64,000 bases of DNA from Paracoccus yibinensis (GTDB taxonomy: Bacteria; Pseudomonadota; Alphaproteobacteria; Rhodobacterales; Rhodobacteraceae), in NCBI RefSeq assembly GCF_030846195.1, contig NZ_JAVCWH010000003.1, forward strand, positions 186,001 through 250,000. The letters are read 5' to 3'. Position numbers and translations under genes: made by a program. Positions 55,603-64,000 of this stretch are shown here, piece after piece. Position 1 is the stretch's first letter; every line of letters starts with the position of its first letter. The notes below the pieces were generated by a model. The model had not been told where the DNA came from, made no database searches, and saw nothing but the letters and a program-made list of their open reading frames with translations.

Positions 55603-56967
55603 TTACGCCACCTCGGCAAAGACCTTTTGCAGCGCCTTTTCCAGCTTCTCGAAGATCTCGTCCATCTGCGCTTCGGTCAGGATGAAAGGCGGGCACAGCA
55701 CGATAGACTGGCCCAGCGGACGGCAGATCAGGCCCAGGTCGGTGCAGGCGTTGGCGATGCGTTCGCTGACTGACAGGCTGCTGTCGAAGGGCGTCTTGGT
55801 GGCCTTGTCCTTGACCGCCTCAAGCGCCCACATGAAGCCCACGCCGCGCAATTCGCCGATATGATCGCTGCGGTCCATGATGGCGCGCAGGCCAGCCTCC
55901 AACCGAGGAGCGAGTCGTTTCACATTTTCGGCAAGCCCTTCGTTCATCACCACGTCGATGGCCTTCAACGCGATGGCGCAGCCGACCGGATGCCCCGATG
56001 CGGTGAAGCCATGGGGGAATTCCTCGATCCGGTCGATGGCCTTTTGCAGCCGGTCGGTCAGTTCGGAACCCAGGATCACCGCGCCCATCGGGAACAGCCC
56101 GGCGGTCAGGTTCTTGGAACTGATGATCGCGTCGGGCGTGAATCCATAGGTCTGGCAGCCCCAGGTATTGCCGGTTCGGCCAAAGCCGGTGATCACCTCG
56201 TCCGAGATCATGGGAATGCCGTATTTCTTGAGGATCGGCAGCACCGCCTGGAAATAGCCCTGCGACGGCGGGATCACGCCCCCCGCGCCCTGCACGGGTT
56301 CGGCAAAGAAGCCCGCGATGGTGTCTGGGCCTTCGCGCTGGATCGTGTCCTCAAGCTCCTGCGCCAGGCGCGCGGTGAACTGTTCCTCGGTTTCGTCGGC
56401 CTTGCCATAGCGCCAGTAATGCGGGCAGGTCAGGTGGATGAAGCCGGGCAGCGGCAGGCCGAAGACCTCGTTATAGGGCTTGCCGGTCATGGAAGCCGAC
56501 ACCACCGTGACGCCGTGATAGGCGTTCCAGCGGGTCAGGATCTTGCGCCGCTGCGGGTTGCCCTCGCTGGCGTGCAGGAACCACAGCATCTTGACCATGG
56601 TGTCGTTCGCCTCGGACCCCGAGTTGGTGTAGAACACCTTGCCGCGCTCGAAGGGGGACACCTCGACCAGTTTTTCCGACAGCATCACGGTCTGGTCGGA
56701 CAGGCGCCCGAAAAAGGCGTGGTATCCGGGAAAGCGGTCGTATTGGGCCTTCGCGGCCTCGGCCAGGCCCTTGTGGTCGAAGCCAGCAACCATGTTCCAC
56801 AGGCCCGAATTCGCATCCAGATAGCGGCGGCCGTTCACATCGACGACGTAAGGCCCCTCGCCATGGGTCAGCACGACCGCCCCGCGGCTGGCGACGCTGG
56901 GCAGGTCGGTGAAGCCATAAAGCGAGTATTCGTCGGCGCGGGCTTCCCAGCTTTGCGGTTTGTTCAT
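55603..56967 (-). CDS. Class III (omega) aminotransferase
   Basis: A 454-residue PLP enzyme. The PLP-binding Lys lies in IISSKNLTAGLFPMGAVIL near residue 285; cofactor Asp is in ISDEVITGFGRTGNTWG near residue 258. N-terminal segments YLDANSGLWNM and VFYTNSGSEANDTMVKM are typical. Resembles omega-amine, beta-alanine or putrescine:pyruvate aminotransferases; the substrate cannot be fixed from sequence. The ATG at 56967 lies five bases after GGAGG. The TAA stop is adjacent to the nested inverted repeat, and no cognate catabolic genes are nearby. Confidence 0.92.
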   Translation of the reverse strand: MNKPQSWEARADEYSLYGFTDLPSVASRGAVVLTHGEGPYVVDVNGRRYLDANSGLWNMVAGFDHKGLAEAAKAQYDRFPGYHAFFGRLSDQTVMLSEKLVEVSPFERGKVFYTNSGSEANDTMVKMLWFLHASEGNPQRRKILTRWNAYHGVTVVSASMTGKPYNEVFGLPLPGFIHLTCPHYWRYGKADETEEQFTARLAQELEDTIQREGPDTIAGFFAEPVQGAGGVIPPSQGYFQAVLPILKKYGIPMISDEVITGFGRTGNTWGCQTYGFTPDAIISSKNLTAGLFPMGAVILGSELTDRLQKAIDRIEEFPHGFTASGHPVGCAIALKAIDVVMNEGLAENVKRLAPRLEAGLRAIMDRSDHIGELRGVGFMWALEAVKDKATKTPFDSSLSVSERIANACTDLGLICRPLGQSIVLCPPFILTEAQMDEIFEKLEKALQKVFAEVA

Positions 56968-57016
56968 CATGGCCTCCATCGGTTTGCCCGCAGGCTAGCC
57001 GGGCCGATGCGGGCGA

Positions 57017-57343
57017 TCAAGGACGGCGCAAACCGATCAGGTCCAGTTCCGCCTCGATCCCCGCCAGGGGCGCGGTGCGCACCTCGACCACCAGCGAATC
57101 GAATCGCTCGCGCAGCGCGGCCTTTTCAGCGCCCTGGCAGTCGTTCCAGGGCCGCCCCTGCAAGGCCATGACCAGGACGTAATAGCCAATGAAATGCGGC
57201 CGCTCGCCTGCCGCCAGCAGCGCACGATAGGCGTCATGCGCGCCGATCCGGCGCAGGGTCGCGGCGTCGGGAATGCCCGCCGCGATCAGCGCCCTCGCCG
57301 TTGCCGGCCCGATATTGGTGATCGCCGTCAGGTCGCTGTCCAT
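57017..57343 (-). CDS. TfoX C-terminal domain protein
   Basis: A 108-residue protein with the helix-hairpin-helix-like TfoX C-terminal domain: [20 protein letters not shown] near residue 5 and a helical remainder. The TfoX N-terminal domain is absent, so it is a stand-alone form, as in other Rhodobacteraceae. The regulator-of-competence role of TfoX cannot be assumed. The ATG at 57343 is preferred to an upstream frame overlapping the miaB promoter. It is divergent from miaB, 62 bases between starts. Confidence 0.85.
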   Translation of the reverse strand: MDSDLTAITNIGPATARALIAAGIPDAATLRRIGAHDAYRALLAAGERPHFIGYYVLVMALQGRPWNDCQGAEKAALRERFDSLVVEVRTAPLAGIEAELDLIGLRRP

Positions 57344-57405
57344 GGCCCGCTTTCCATTTCGCCGTCTTTGCTGTATCAGCACTCGATCCCCCAAGGACAG
57401 CGGCA

Positions 57406-58737
57406 ATGAACGACCAGGCCAATCCCCCGGCAGTGAAAAAGCTTTTCATCAAGACCTATGGCTGCCAGATGAATGTCTATGACAGCCAGCGCATGGCCGA
57501 GGCCATGGGCGCGGAAGGCTATGTCCTGACCGAGGATCAGGCGGAGGCCGACATGGTCCTGCTGAACACCTGCCATATCCGCGAGAAAGCGGCCGAGAAG
57601 CTGTATTCCGACCTGGGCCGCCTGAAGCCGCTGAAGGCGGAAAAGCCCGACCTGAAGATCGGCGTCGCGGGCTGCGTGGCCCAGGCCGAGGGCGCCGAGA
57701 TCGTGCGCCGGATGCCGCTGGTCGATCTGGTGGTGGGACCGCAGACCTATCACCGCCTTCCCGCCATGGCGCGCGGCGAGGCGCCCGCGATCCTGACCGA
57801 GTTCCCGGCCGAGGACAAGTTCGACCACCTGCCCCAGAACCGCGCCACCCGCCGCGCACCCGCAGCCTTCCTGACGGTGCAGGAAGGCTGCGACAAGTTC
57901 TGCGCCTTCTGCGTCGTCCCCTATACGCGCGGTGCCGAGGTGAGCCGCCCCGTTGACCGGATCCTGCGCGAGGCGCGCGACCTCGTGGATCGGGGCGTGC
58001 GGGAAATCACCTTGCTGGGCCAGAACGTGAATGGCTGGCATGGCGCGGGATCGGGCGGCGAATGGGGCTTTGGCCGCCTGATCCGGGCGCTTGCAGATAT
58101 CGAGGGGCTGGACCGTATCCGCTATACCACCAGCCACCCGAACGACATGGCCGACGACCTGATCGCGGCGCATCGGGACATCCCGCAGCTGATGCCCTAT
58201 CTGCACCTGCCCGTGCAGTCGGGCAGCGACCGTATCCTGAAGGCCATGAACCGCAAGCACACGGCGGCGCAGTATCTGCGCCTGATCGACCGCATCCGCG
58301 AGGCGCGGCCCGATATCATGCTGACCAGCGACTTCATCGTGGGCTTTCCGGGCGAGACGGACGCAGACCACGCGGACACGCTGCGCCTGGTGGCCGAGGT
58401 GGGCTTCGGGACCGCCTTCAGCTTCAAGTATTCCCCTCGCCCCGGCACCCCCGCCTATGATCGCCCCGAGGTGGACAGCGACCTGGCCGACCAGCGGTTG
58501 CAGGAACTGCAGGCGCTGCTGACGAAACAGCAGAAGGCCGCGCAGGAAGGCATGGTCGGGCGCACCCTGGGCGTGCTGTTCGAAAAGCCGGGCCGCAAGG
58601 ATGGGCAGATGATCGGCAAGTCGGATTACCTGCACTCGGTTTTCGTGGACGCGCCGCAGGCGCAGGTGGGCGACCTTGTGTCCGTGCGGATCGTGGAAAG
58701 CGCGGCCAATTCGCTGCGGGGCGAATTGAAGTCCTAG
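57406..58737 (+). CDS. miaB: tRNA-2-methylthio-N6-dimethylallyladenosine synthase MiaB
   Basis: This radical SAM methylthiotransferase modifies A37 of tRNAs reading UNN codons. The 443 residues have the N-terminal UPF0004 domain with three cluster Cys ([19 protein letters not shown] and VAGCVAQ), the radical SAM motif [15 protein letters not shown] near residue 161, and a C-terminal TRAM domain (from about residue 375). All six Cys are present. CAAGGA lies upstream of the ATG. A sharp drop in GC follows its stop. Confidence 0.98.
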   Translation: MNDQANPPAVKKLFIKTYGCQMNVYDSQRMAEAMGAEGYVLTEDQAEADMVLLNTCHIREKAAEKLYSDLGRLKPLKAEKPDLKIGVAGCVAQAEGAEIVRRMPLVDLVVGPQTYHRLPAMARGEAPAILTEFPAEDKFDHLPQNRATRRAPAAFLTVQEGCDKFCAFCVVPYTRGAEVSRPVDRILREARDLVDRGVREITLLGQNVNGWHGAGSGGEWGFGRLIRALADIEGLDRIRYTTSHPNDMADDLIAAHRDIPQLMPYLHLPVQSGSDRILKAMNRKHTAAQYLRLIDRIREARPDIMLTSDFIVGFPGETDADHADTLRLVAEVGFGTAFSFKYSPRPGTPAYDRPEVDSDLADQRLQELQALLTKQQKAAQEGMVGRTLGVLFEKPGRKDGQMIGKSDYLHSVFVDAPQAQVGDLVSVRIVESAANSLRGELKS

Positions 58738-58774
58738 CTTGTTGTGAAATGCTAAGACATTAGGAGATTTCCAT

Positions 58775-59251
58775 TTGAAAATTCAGGTTACTCCCTTCTG
58801 GAGAGCTAGAAAAATCTCTTATGCTGGCTATAGAAATGACGTAGTTGAGCCAATGCTAAGGCGACTTAAAGAAGATCCCTATTCTCTTGACCTTGCTATT
58901 TCTGCAACGATACTAGTTTGGCAGTCTCTTGACCATATTGCAAAGGAAAGAAATATATCGCTCAGTTGTGTAAGGGCTTTATTCAGAGATTCATATAATT
59001 ATGCTAACCACCTTCAAGCCGCGGCTACCGTCTTTAAACATGCCGCTATCGAGACAAACCCAGCTTCCTTTGTTGGCCTAGATGCCGTTATTCAGCCTTC
59101 TTCTATCTTAAGCGCATCCACAGGAGGTGTATCAGTATCAGAGAAGATACCATGCCGTCTCGTATTTTCTGATGGATTTAATATAGCGCCATATGATCTG
59201 TTAACGGATAGCAATACAGCAATCAACACTATTAATTTAAGTTTAAAATGA
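58775..59251 (+). CDS. AT-rich orphan gene, unknown function
   Basis: A 158-residue protein with a TTG start eight bases after TAGGAG. The coding sequence is strongly AT-rich beside miaB. The N-terminal 70 residues are helical with many charged residues (RRLKEDPYSLDLAISATILV then SLDHIAKERNISL); the C-terminal half looks more beta-like, including SFVGLDAVIQ and KIPCRLVFSDGF. No signal peptide or known motif. Like the gene at 43311-44015 it stands alone in a foreign-looking patch (about 58740-59340). Probably acquired; function unknown. Confidence 0.72.
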   Translation: MKIQVTPFWRARKISYAGYRNDVVEPMLRRLKEDPYSLDLAISATILVWQSLDHIAKERNISLSCVRALFRDSYNYANHLQAAATVFKHAAIETNPASFVGLDAVIQPSSILSASTGGVSVSEKIPCRLVFSDGFNIAPYDLLTDSNTAINTINLSLK

Positions 59252-59391
59252 TTGTGTGAGATAAAAGTTCCGAATTTTTGTGGCAGGATAATTTATTGTC
59301 GGTAGCGACTTTATCCAGCAGAAAGTGCAGTTTTCTGGAACTCCACCTGATGCCCATCGTTAAGCCAAACGCATCACACTAGGAGGCCGGC

Positions 59392-59760
59392 ATGGACGAC
59401 GACCGGGTATGGAAGTTCGAGGAACGCCTGTGGCGCGCCTCGGAAGAACGCTATCACGAAAGGGTCGATCCCGAGTGCGTCATGGCGCTCAGCCATGCGC
59501 CCCATCTGTTCGCGGGCCAGGCCGCCGTCGACGCGGTCAGCGGCACCCCCGAATGGGACGAGGTGGCGTTCGACGACAAGACCATGTCCCGGCCCGAAGA
59601 AGGCATGATCGTCGTCGGCTACAATGTCACGGCGTCCAAGGGCGACACGCAGTTCAAGGCCGCCTGCACCTCGGTCTATCGCCGGCGCGGGCACGAGGAC
59701 TGGACCGTGGTGCAGCACGCGCAGGTGGTGCCGTCGGGCGGCACGAACGGTCGGCGCTGA
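59392..59760 (+). CDS. NTF2-like (DUF4440-type) small protein
   Basis: A 122-residue protein. The N-terminal helix (KFEERLWRASEERYHERVDP) and the strand pattern VVGYNVTASKG, FKAACTSVYRRRG and WTVVQHAQV suggest the cone-shaped NTF2/SnoaL fold, used by binding proteins and small enzymes. No catalytic residues can be assigned. AGGAGG lies five bases before the ATG. A field of hairpins begins nine bases after its stop. The GC-rich composition returns here after the AT-rich patch. Confidence 0.75.
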   Translation: MDDDRVWKFEERLWRASEERYHERVDPECVMALSHAPHLFAGQAAVDAVSGTPEWDEVAFDDKTMSRPEEGMIVVGYNVTASKGDTQFKAACTSVYRRRGHEDWTVVQHAQVVPSGGTNGRR

Positions 59761-59768
59761 AATAATGC

Positions 59769-59809
59769 GGCCGGTCCCCAGGAACGCGCGAACATACGGG
59801 GGACCGGCC
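59769..59809 (+). repeat. Hairpin repeat, copy 1
   Basis: GGCCGGTCCCC, a loop containing AGGAACGCGCGAACA, then GGGGACCGGCC and TCTTTCG. The stem is eleven bases and perfect. The loop core and the trailing TCTTTCG are shared with copy 2. It probably terminates the NTF2-like gene. Confidence 0.85.
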
Positions 59810-59810
59810 T

Positions 59811-59838
59811 CTTTCGCGTCAGCAGCCTGACACGAAAG
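59811..59838. repeat. Hairpin between the two repeat copies
   Basis: CTTTCGCGTCAG, CAGC, CTGACACGAAAG: a twelve-base stem with one mismatch. A further imperfect hairpin (CATCGCC with GGCGATG between GTCCGA and TCGGAC) fills 59840-59877. Confidence 0.7.
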
Positions 59839-59887
59839 TCCGAGGCGTCGGGCCATCGCCGGGGCGATGTCGGACGCTGTGATGAAA

Positions 59888-59928
59888 GACCGGCCCCCAG
59901 GAACGCGCGAACAGGACAGGGGCCGGTC
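59888..59928 (-). repeat. Hairpin repeat, copy 2
   Basis: GACCGGCCCC, a loop again containing AGGAACGCGCGAACA, then GGGGCCGGTC and TCTTTCG. The stem bases differ from copy 1 but pair with each other. A CTTTCGTC...GACGAAAG hairpin follows directly to about 59955. The group lies 20-90 bases past the ccoP stop and may end the cco transcript. Confidence 0.85.
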
Positions 59929-59979
59929 TCTTTCGTCAGGGGTGGTGGACCCCGACGAAAGCCGGTGGCCGGGCGGGGG

Positions 59980-61017
59980 TCATTCCCCGCCGCCCAGGCC
60001 GTGAACATAGGTGGCGACGGCGCGGATCTCGGCCTCGGACAGGCGCGCGTTCCAGGCGGGCATCACCCCGTAGGGACCTTCGCTGACGATGCGGGTCAGC
60101 GTCTGGTGATCGTTGCCGTAAAGCCAGACGGCGTCGGCAAGGTTGGGCGCGCCCTGGCTGCGGTCGCCGGTGCCGTCCTCAAGGTGGCAGGCCGAACAGT
60201 TGTCGGCATAGACCTGCATCCCTTCCGCCGCCTTGGCTGCGTCATGCGGCTGCTCGGACAGGGACAGGACGTAATTCACCACCTGGTCGATCTGCGCCCG
60301 CTCCAGGATGCCGTCGCTGCCGAAGGCGGGCATCTGCGAATAGCGCGTGTCGCCGTCCTTCGGGTCGCGGATGCCGTGTTGCAATGTCAGGTGGATATCC
60401 TCCAGCGTGCCGCCCCACAGCCAGTCGTTGTCCAGAAGGTTCGGATAGCCCCGCGCGCCCCCCGCGCCCGATCCGTGGCACTGCGCGCACCAGGTGCGGA
60501 AGATCGCGCCGCCGGCATTGGTGGCATAGTTCACCAGTTCGGGGTCGTTCGGGATCGCGGTCAGGTCAACCTCGGCCAGGCGGGTCTGAATGGCGGCATT
60601 GGCCTGATCGAAACGCTCGATCTCGGCGGCGACCTCCTGGCGGTAATCGGTGCCCAGCAGGCCCTTGGTCGCCTGGGTGACCATCGGGATCGCCGGATAG
60701 GCGATCATGTAGCCGACCGCCCAGACGATCGTGGCATAGAAGGTCCACAGCCACCAGCGGGGCATCGGGTTGTCGTATTCGGTGATCCCGTCCCACTGGT
60801 GCCCGGTCGATCCCACCTCTTGCACCAGACCCTTGCGGGTCGGCTTGCGCATCTTGGGGGCCACCGGCTTGTCGGCGCGGGGCCGTTCGGGGATCTCGCC
60901 CAGGATCTTGGCGGCATGTTCGCTGTCGGCCGCGTGCCGCTGGACCGAGACCCGGTTGTCGGGATTGGCGGGATCCAGATGCGGATCGACTGGCTTGTCC
61001 TTGTCGTTGTCGGCCAT
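59980..61017 (-). CDS. ccoP: cbb3 cytochrome c oxidase subunit III (dihaem cytochrome c)
   Basis: A 345-residue electron-entry subunit of the cbb3 oxidase. Two c-type haem sites are present: CAQCH near residue 180 and CSACH near residue 277. One membrane helix lies near residues 89-110 ([18 protein letters not shown]). The charged cytoplasmic N-terminus before it (about 85 residues) is longer than in many CcoP proteins. The start at 61017 overlaps the ccoQ stop by one base; the frame extends further but has no similarity. It is the last gene of ccoNOQP. Confidence 0.97.
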   Translation of the reverse strand: MADNDKDKPVDPHLDPANPDNRVSVQRHAADSEHAAKILGEIPERPRADKPVAPKMRKPTRKGLVQEVGSTGHQWDGITEYDNPMPRWWLWTFYATIVWAVGYMIAYPAIPMVTQATKGLLGTDYRQEVAAEIERFDQANAAIQTRLAEVDLTAIPNDPELVNYATNAGGAIFRTWCAQCHGSGAGGARGYPNLLDNDWLWGGTLEDIHLTLQHGIRDPKDGDTRYSQMPAFGSDGILERAQIDQVVNYVLSLSEQPHDAAKAAEGMQVYADNCSACHLEDGTGDRSQGAPNLADAVWLYGNDHQTLTRIVSEGPYGVMPAWNARLSEAEIRAVATYVHGLGGGE

Positions 61018-61205
61018 CACCGGCCCTCCTTGTCGTCCGCGTCGGCGGGACGGTTCTCGTTCCTGAAGATGCTTTCGGCGGCGTCGCGGTGGGCCTTGCG
61101 GGATCCGGGGCGGAACACGAACAGGATCACGCCCACGAAGAACAGCACCAGCAGCAGCAGCGCCCAGCTGTCGGCCAGCCCGCGCAGGAAGCTGTAGGTT
61201 TCCAT
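61017..61205 (-). CDS. ccoQ: cbb3 oxidase assembly/stability subunit CcoQ
   Basis: A 62-residue protein with one hydrophobic helix ([21 protein letters not shown], read as two blocks around residues 14-34) and a charged tail containing [15 protein letters not shown]. This matches CcoQ in size, single helix and position between ccoO and ccoP. CcoQ stabilises the complex and links it to redox signalling in Rhodobacter. Confidence 0.93.
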   Translation of the reverse strand: METYSFLRGLADSWALLLLVLFFVGVILFVFRPGSRKAHRDAAESIFRNENRPADADDKEGR

Positions 61206-61214
61206 GCCCGCCCC

Positions 61215-61940
61215 CTACCGCGCCGGGTCCGGCTCGAAGGTCGAGAAATCGACCATCGTGCCAAGCACCTGCAGATAGGCGATCAGCGCATCCATTTCCG
61301 TCAGCTGCGGCTGGCGGTCGAAGTTGCGCTGCTGCGCGCCCGGATAGCGTTCCTGAAGGCCTTCGGCATCGGCATTGGGATCGGCCTGCGCCCGGAAATC
61401 CTCGACCGAAGCAGCAATCATCTCCTCGGAATAGGGCACGCCGACCAGGGCATCGGTTTCCACGCGGTCCTGGACGTATTCGGGACCGATGATCCGGTTC
61501 ATCAGATGGCCGTATTTCGGCATGATGGATTCGGGCACCACCGACTGCGGGTCGCGCAGGTGGTCCAGGTGCCATTCGTCCGAATAGCGCCCGCCCACGC
61601 GCGCCAGATCCGGGCCGGTGCGCTTCGACCCCCACTGGAACGGGTGGTCATACATCGATTCGGCCGCCAGGCTGTAATGGCCGTAACGCTCGACCTCGTC
61701 GCGCATCGGGCGGATCATCTGGCTGTGGCAGACATAGCAGCCCTCGCGGACATAGATGTCGCGGCCTGCCAGTTCCAGGGGGGTGTAGGGGCGGACCCCT
61801 TCCACCTTCTCGATGGTGTTTTCCAGATAGAACAGCGGCGTGATCTGCACGAGGCCGCCGATAGTCACGACCAGGAAGGAAAAGATCAGCAGAAGCGTCG
61901 CGTTCTTTTCGAGGATCTTGTGTTTTTCAAGAAGTTGCAT
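61215..61940 (-). CDS. ccoO: cbb3 cytochrome c oxidase subunit II (monohaem cytochrome c)
   Basis: A 241-residue membrane-anchored cytochrome c. An N-terminal helix ([18 protein letters not shown]) is followed by the single haem site [15 protein letters not shown] near residue 70 and the axial-Met region further on. The length is normal. It lies 13 bases after ccoN and 9 before ccoQ, so the four genes form one transcript. Confidence 0.97.
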   Translation of the reverse strand: MQLLEKHKILEKNATLLLIFSFLVVTIGGLVQITPLFYLENTIEKVEGVRPYTPLELAGRDIYVREGCYVCHSQMIRPMRDEVERYGHYSLAAESMYDHPFQWGSKRTGPDLARVGGRYSDEWHLDHLRDPQSVVPESIMPKYGHLMNRIIGPEYVQDRVETDALVGVPYSEEMIAASVEDFRAQADPNADAEGLQERYPGAQQRNFDRQPQLTEMDALIAYLQVLGTMVDFSTFEPDPAR

Positions 61941-61953
61941 TGCTCGCGTTCCC

Positions 61954-63558
61954 TTATTCGGCCGGCACGCCGATGGCGGTCGAATGGGCCTTGGGCTGGC
62001 GGGCCACGGTGGCCCAAAGGTTGTAGGCCATGATGATCCCGCCGGTCAGATAGAGGACCCCGCCCAGGGCGCGCACCACGTTCATCGCGAACTTGGCCTG
62101 CACGGTGTCGGCGAAGGCGTTGACCAGGAAGCCCTGGCTGTCGACCTCGCGCCACATCAGGCCCTCCATGATGCCCGACACCCACATGGATGCCGCGTAA
62201 AGCACCAGGCCGATGGTGGCCAACCAGAAGTGCCAGCTGACCAGCGACAGGCTGTAGAGGCGTTCCCGGCCCCACAGACGCGGCGTCAGGTAGTAGAGCG
62301 CGCCGAAGGTGATCATGCCGTTCCAGCCAAGGGCGCCGGAATGGACGTGGCCGATGGTCCAGTCGGTATAGTGCGACAGGCTGTTCACGGCCTTGATCGA
62401 CATCATCGGGCCTTCGAAGGTCGCCATGCCGTAGAAGCCGACGGCCACCACCATCATGCGCAGGATCGGGTCGGTGCGCAGCTTGTCCCAGGCCCCCGAC
62501 AGCGTCATCAGCCCGTTGATCATGCCCCCCCAGGACGGCATCCACAGCATGATCGAGAAGACCATCCCCAGCGTCGAGGCCCAATCAGGCAGCGCGGTGT
62601 AATGCAGGTGGTGCGGACCGGCCCAGATATACAGGAAGATCAGTGCCCAGAAGTGGATGATCGACAGTTTGTAGGAATAAACCGGACGCTCGGCCTGCTT
62701 CGGGATGAAGTAGTACATCATCCCCAGGAAGCCCGCGGTCAGGAAGAAGCCCACGGCGTTGTGGCCGTACCACCACTGCACCATCGCGTCCTGCACGCCC
62801 GAAAACACCTGGACCGACTTCGATCCGAAGATGCTGACCGGCACCGACAGGTTGTTGACGATGTGCAGCATCGCGATGGTCACGATGAAGGCCAGGTAGA
62901 ACCAGTTGGCGACGTAGATATGGGGTTCCTTGCGCTTGATCACGGTGCCCAGGAACACGGCCAGATAGGCCACCCAGACCACCGTCAGCCACCAGTCCAC
63001 ATACCATTCCGGCTCGGCATATTCCTTGGACTGCGTGGCCCCGGCGATATAGCCGGTCGCGGCCAGCACGATGAAAAGGTTGTATCCCCAGAACACGAAC
63101 CAGGCCAGGTTCCCGCCCCAGAGCCGCGCGGCCGAGGTGCGCTGCACCACATAAAAGGACGTGGCGATCAGCGCGTTGCCGCCAAAGGCAAAGATCACCG
63201 CGCTGGTATGCAGCGGCCGCAGCTTGCCGAAGTTGGTATAACCCTGCGTCAGGTCCGACAGGTTCAGCGCTGGAAAGGCAAGCTGAAAGGCAATGACCAC
63301 GCCTACCAGGAAGCCCACCACGCCCCAGAATGCCGTGGCGATCACCCCGAAGCGGACCACGTCGTCCATATACTGCGTCCGGTCGATGACGCGTGCCGGT
63401 TCGTCGACCTGGCGCAAGGACCAGACGAACATCCCGCCCGCCACCAGCATGACGACGATCGCATTGACCATATAGGCCGGATCGCGCGCCATGTTGGCGC
63501 CGATCGCGGCCAACAGCGCGATCGAGCCCAGCAAGATCAGTTTTACATAATTCCACAT
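61954..63558 (-). CDS. ccoN: cbb3 cytochrome c oxidase subunit I (CcoN)
   Basis: The catalytic subunit of the high-affinity terminal oxidase, 534 residues and about twelve helices, holding haem b, haem b3 and CuB. Ligand segments are visible: [15 protein letters not shown] near residue 115, [18 protein letters not shown] near residue 265, [13 protein letters not shown] near residue 315 and [16 protein letters not shown] near residue 400. The start [11 protein letters not shown] at 63558 is chosen because the long upstream frame crosses the promoter. Two FNR boxes lie upstream, as expected for expression under low oxygen. Confidence 0.98.
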   Translation of the reverse strand: MWNYVKLILLGSIALLAAIGANMARDPAYMVNAIVVMLVAGGMFVWSLRQVDEPARVIDRTQYMDDVVRFGVIATAFWGVVGFLVGVVIAFQLAFPALNLSDLTQGYTNFGKLRPLHTSAVIFAFGGNALIATSFYVVQRTSAARLWGGNLAWFVFWGYNLFIVLAATGYIAGATQSKEYAEPEWYVDWWLTVVWVAYLAVFLGTVIKRKEPHIYVANWFYLAFIVTIAMLHIVNNLSVPVSIFGSKSVQVFSGVQDAMVQWWYGHNAVGFFLTAGFLGMMYYFIPKQAERPVYSYKLSIIHFWALIFLYIWAGPHHLHYTALPDWASTLGMVFSIMLWMPSWGGMINGLMTLSGAWDKLRTDPILRMMVVAVGFYGMATFEGPMMSIKAVNSLSHYTDWTIGHVHSGALGWNGMITFGALYYLTPRLWGRERLYSLSLVSWHFWLATIGLVLYAASMWVSGIMEGLMWREVDSQGFLVNAFADTVQAKFAMNVVRALGGVLYLTGGIIMAYNLWATVARQPKAHSTAIGVPAE

Positions 63559-63663
63559 GGCTTCCACCTGCGTCCCTTGGCGGGAATGACCACACGGCAC
63601 GAATCGCCGCCGGACAGATCCCTTCGTCGCAGTGGGAATAAGGCGGCAGGGGCGCACGAAACC

Positions 63664-63677
63664 TTGATCTGCATCAA
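63664..63677 (-). promoter_or_regulatory. FNR box, ccoN-proximal
   Basis: TTGAT CTGC ATCAA, an exact match to the FNR/Anr consensus, centred about 112 bases upstream of the ccoN start. It probably activates ccoNOQP under oxygen limitation. Confidence 0.92.
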
Positions 63678-63687
63678 GTTCGGCGGT

Positions 63688-63701
63688 TTGATTCCGATCA
63701 A
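63688..63701 (+). promoter_or_regulatory. FNR box, usp-proximal
   Basis: TTGAT TCCG ATCAA, a second exact FNR consensus, centred about 62 bases upstream of the universal stress gene start. Placed at -41.5 it would put transcription start about 20 bases before that ATG. Confidence 0.92.
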
Positions 63702-63756
63702 GGCTGGGCCGTGGCGAAACCGCCATCCTGCGCCTGCCCGATCAGAGGAGACCGAC

Positions 63757-64000
63757 ATGGGTTACAAAAGCATCCTGACCGTCCTGTCCGATCCCCGCCA
63801 AATGCCCCAGCTTGACGCGGCGGCAGCCCTTGCCGCGCGCGAGGACGGGCATCTGTCGGTTCTCAGCCTCGGCCTGGACCATACGCAGGTCGGTTACTAC
63901 TTCCCGAACGGTATGCCCTATGCCTTCCAGGACGCCATCGACATGGCGGTGGAACAGGCGGGCGATCTGGACAGGCAGGTCCGGCAGCATCTTGGCCGCT
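63757..64000 (+). CDS. Universal stress protein, 5' part only
   Basis: The first 81 codons of a USP-family protein, starting MGYKSILTVLSDPRQMPQLD and continuing with AAALAAREDGHLSVLSLGLD, a Rossmann-like first alpha/beta unit. GAGGAG lies six bases before the ATG. The gene is cut by the window edge. It is divergent from ccoNOQP with two FNR boxes between, suggesting co-induction at low oxygen. Confidence 0.88.
   Translation, partial: MGYKSILTVLSDPRQMPQLDAAAALAAREDGHLSVLSLGLDHTQVGYYFPNGMPYAFQDAIDMAVEQAGDLDRQVRQHLGR

Noticed and set aside
59769..59928. CRISPR array suggested by two similar units
   Set aside because: Only two copies, each a hairpin with variable stem and fixed loop; no regular spacer pattern and no cas gene.

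Overview
The window is one stretch of a GC-rich alphaproteobacterial chromosome, most like Paracoccus or a close Rhodobacteraceae relative. The evidence is the gene content: a Rhodobacteraceae-style flagellar cluster, ccoNOQP divergent from a universal stress gene with two FNR boxes between them, DUF1127 and DUF982 proteins, a zinc-free type of L36, and a histone deacetylase-xseB-ispA-dxs run. This assignment is inferred from proteins and gene order, not from a marker gene search.

Layout. 1-2210: 5' part of a large haem peroxidase gene (minus strand), cut by the window edge, then a 1.3-kb stretch without a convincing gene. 3513-8142: flagellar operon flgB-flgC-fliE-fliQ-flgF-flgG-flgA-flgH-fliL (plus). 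8206-12476: a GT2 glycosyltransferase facing the complete dTDP-L-rhamnose operon rmlC-rmlB-rmlD-rmlA. 12566-18267: second flagellar group motB-flgE-flgK-flgL-flgI (minus). The sugar genes therefore sit inside the flagellar locus. 18361-23100: aldehyde dehydrogenase, 1-Cys peroxiredoxin, and a coupled three-gene set with two probable glycosyltransferases. 23173-28155: pnp, an unknown gene, rpsO, an RTX protein, rpmJ and tRNA-Val(GAC), all minus and mostly separated by clear terminators.

28311-34397: N-formylglutamate amidohydrolase, a broken SPFH (paraslipin) gene followed by nfeD, a membrane protein, pyrF and clpB. 34633-40245: MFS exporter, then the isoprenoid-precursor group deacetylase-xseB-ispA-dxs with overlapping genes. 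40577-43286: L,D-transpeptidase lipoprotein, a Lys/Ala-rich histone-like protein and a lytic transglycosylase. 43311-44015: an AT-rich orphan gene. 44043-48647: priA divergent from tal-DUF484-xerC. 48719-53016: msrA-prmA, cspA, DUF982, DUF1127, and rsmE divergent from ubiA. 53079-58737: OmpA-family protein, coiled-coil membrane protein, aminotransferase, TfoX-C protein and miaB. 58775-59251: a second AT-rich orphan. 59392-63558: an NTF2-like protein, a dense field of hairpins and the cbb3 oxidase operon ccoNOQP. The window ends inside a universal stress protein gene.

Most genes are ordinary housekeeping or motility genes. The parts worth a second look are the SPFH gene that has lost its core, the rhamnose genes nested in the flagellar locus, the two AT-rich orphan genes, two unusual palindromic repeat regions (55541-55600 and 59769-59959), and CtrA-like TTAA-N7-TTAA sites. 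I did not find a clearly new multi-gene system.
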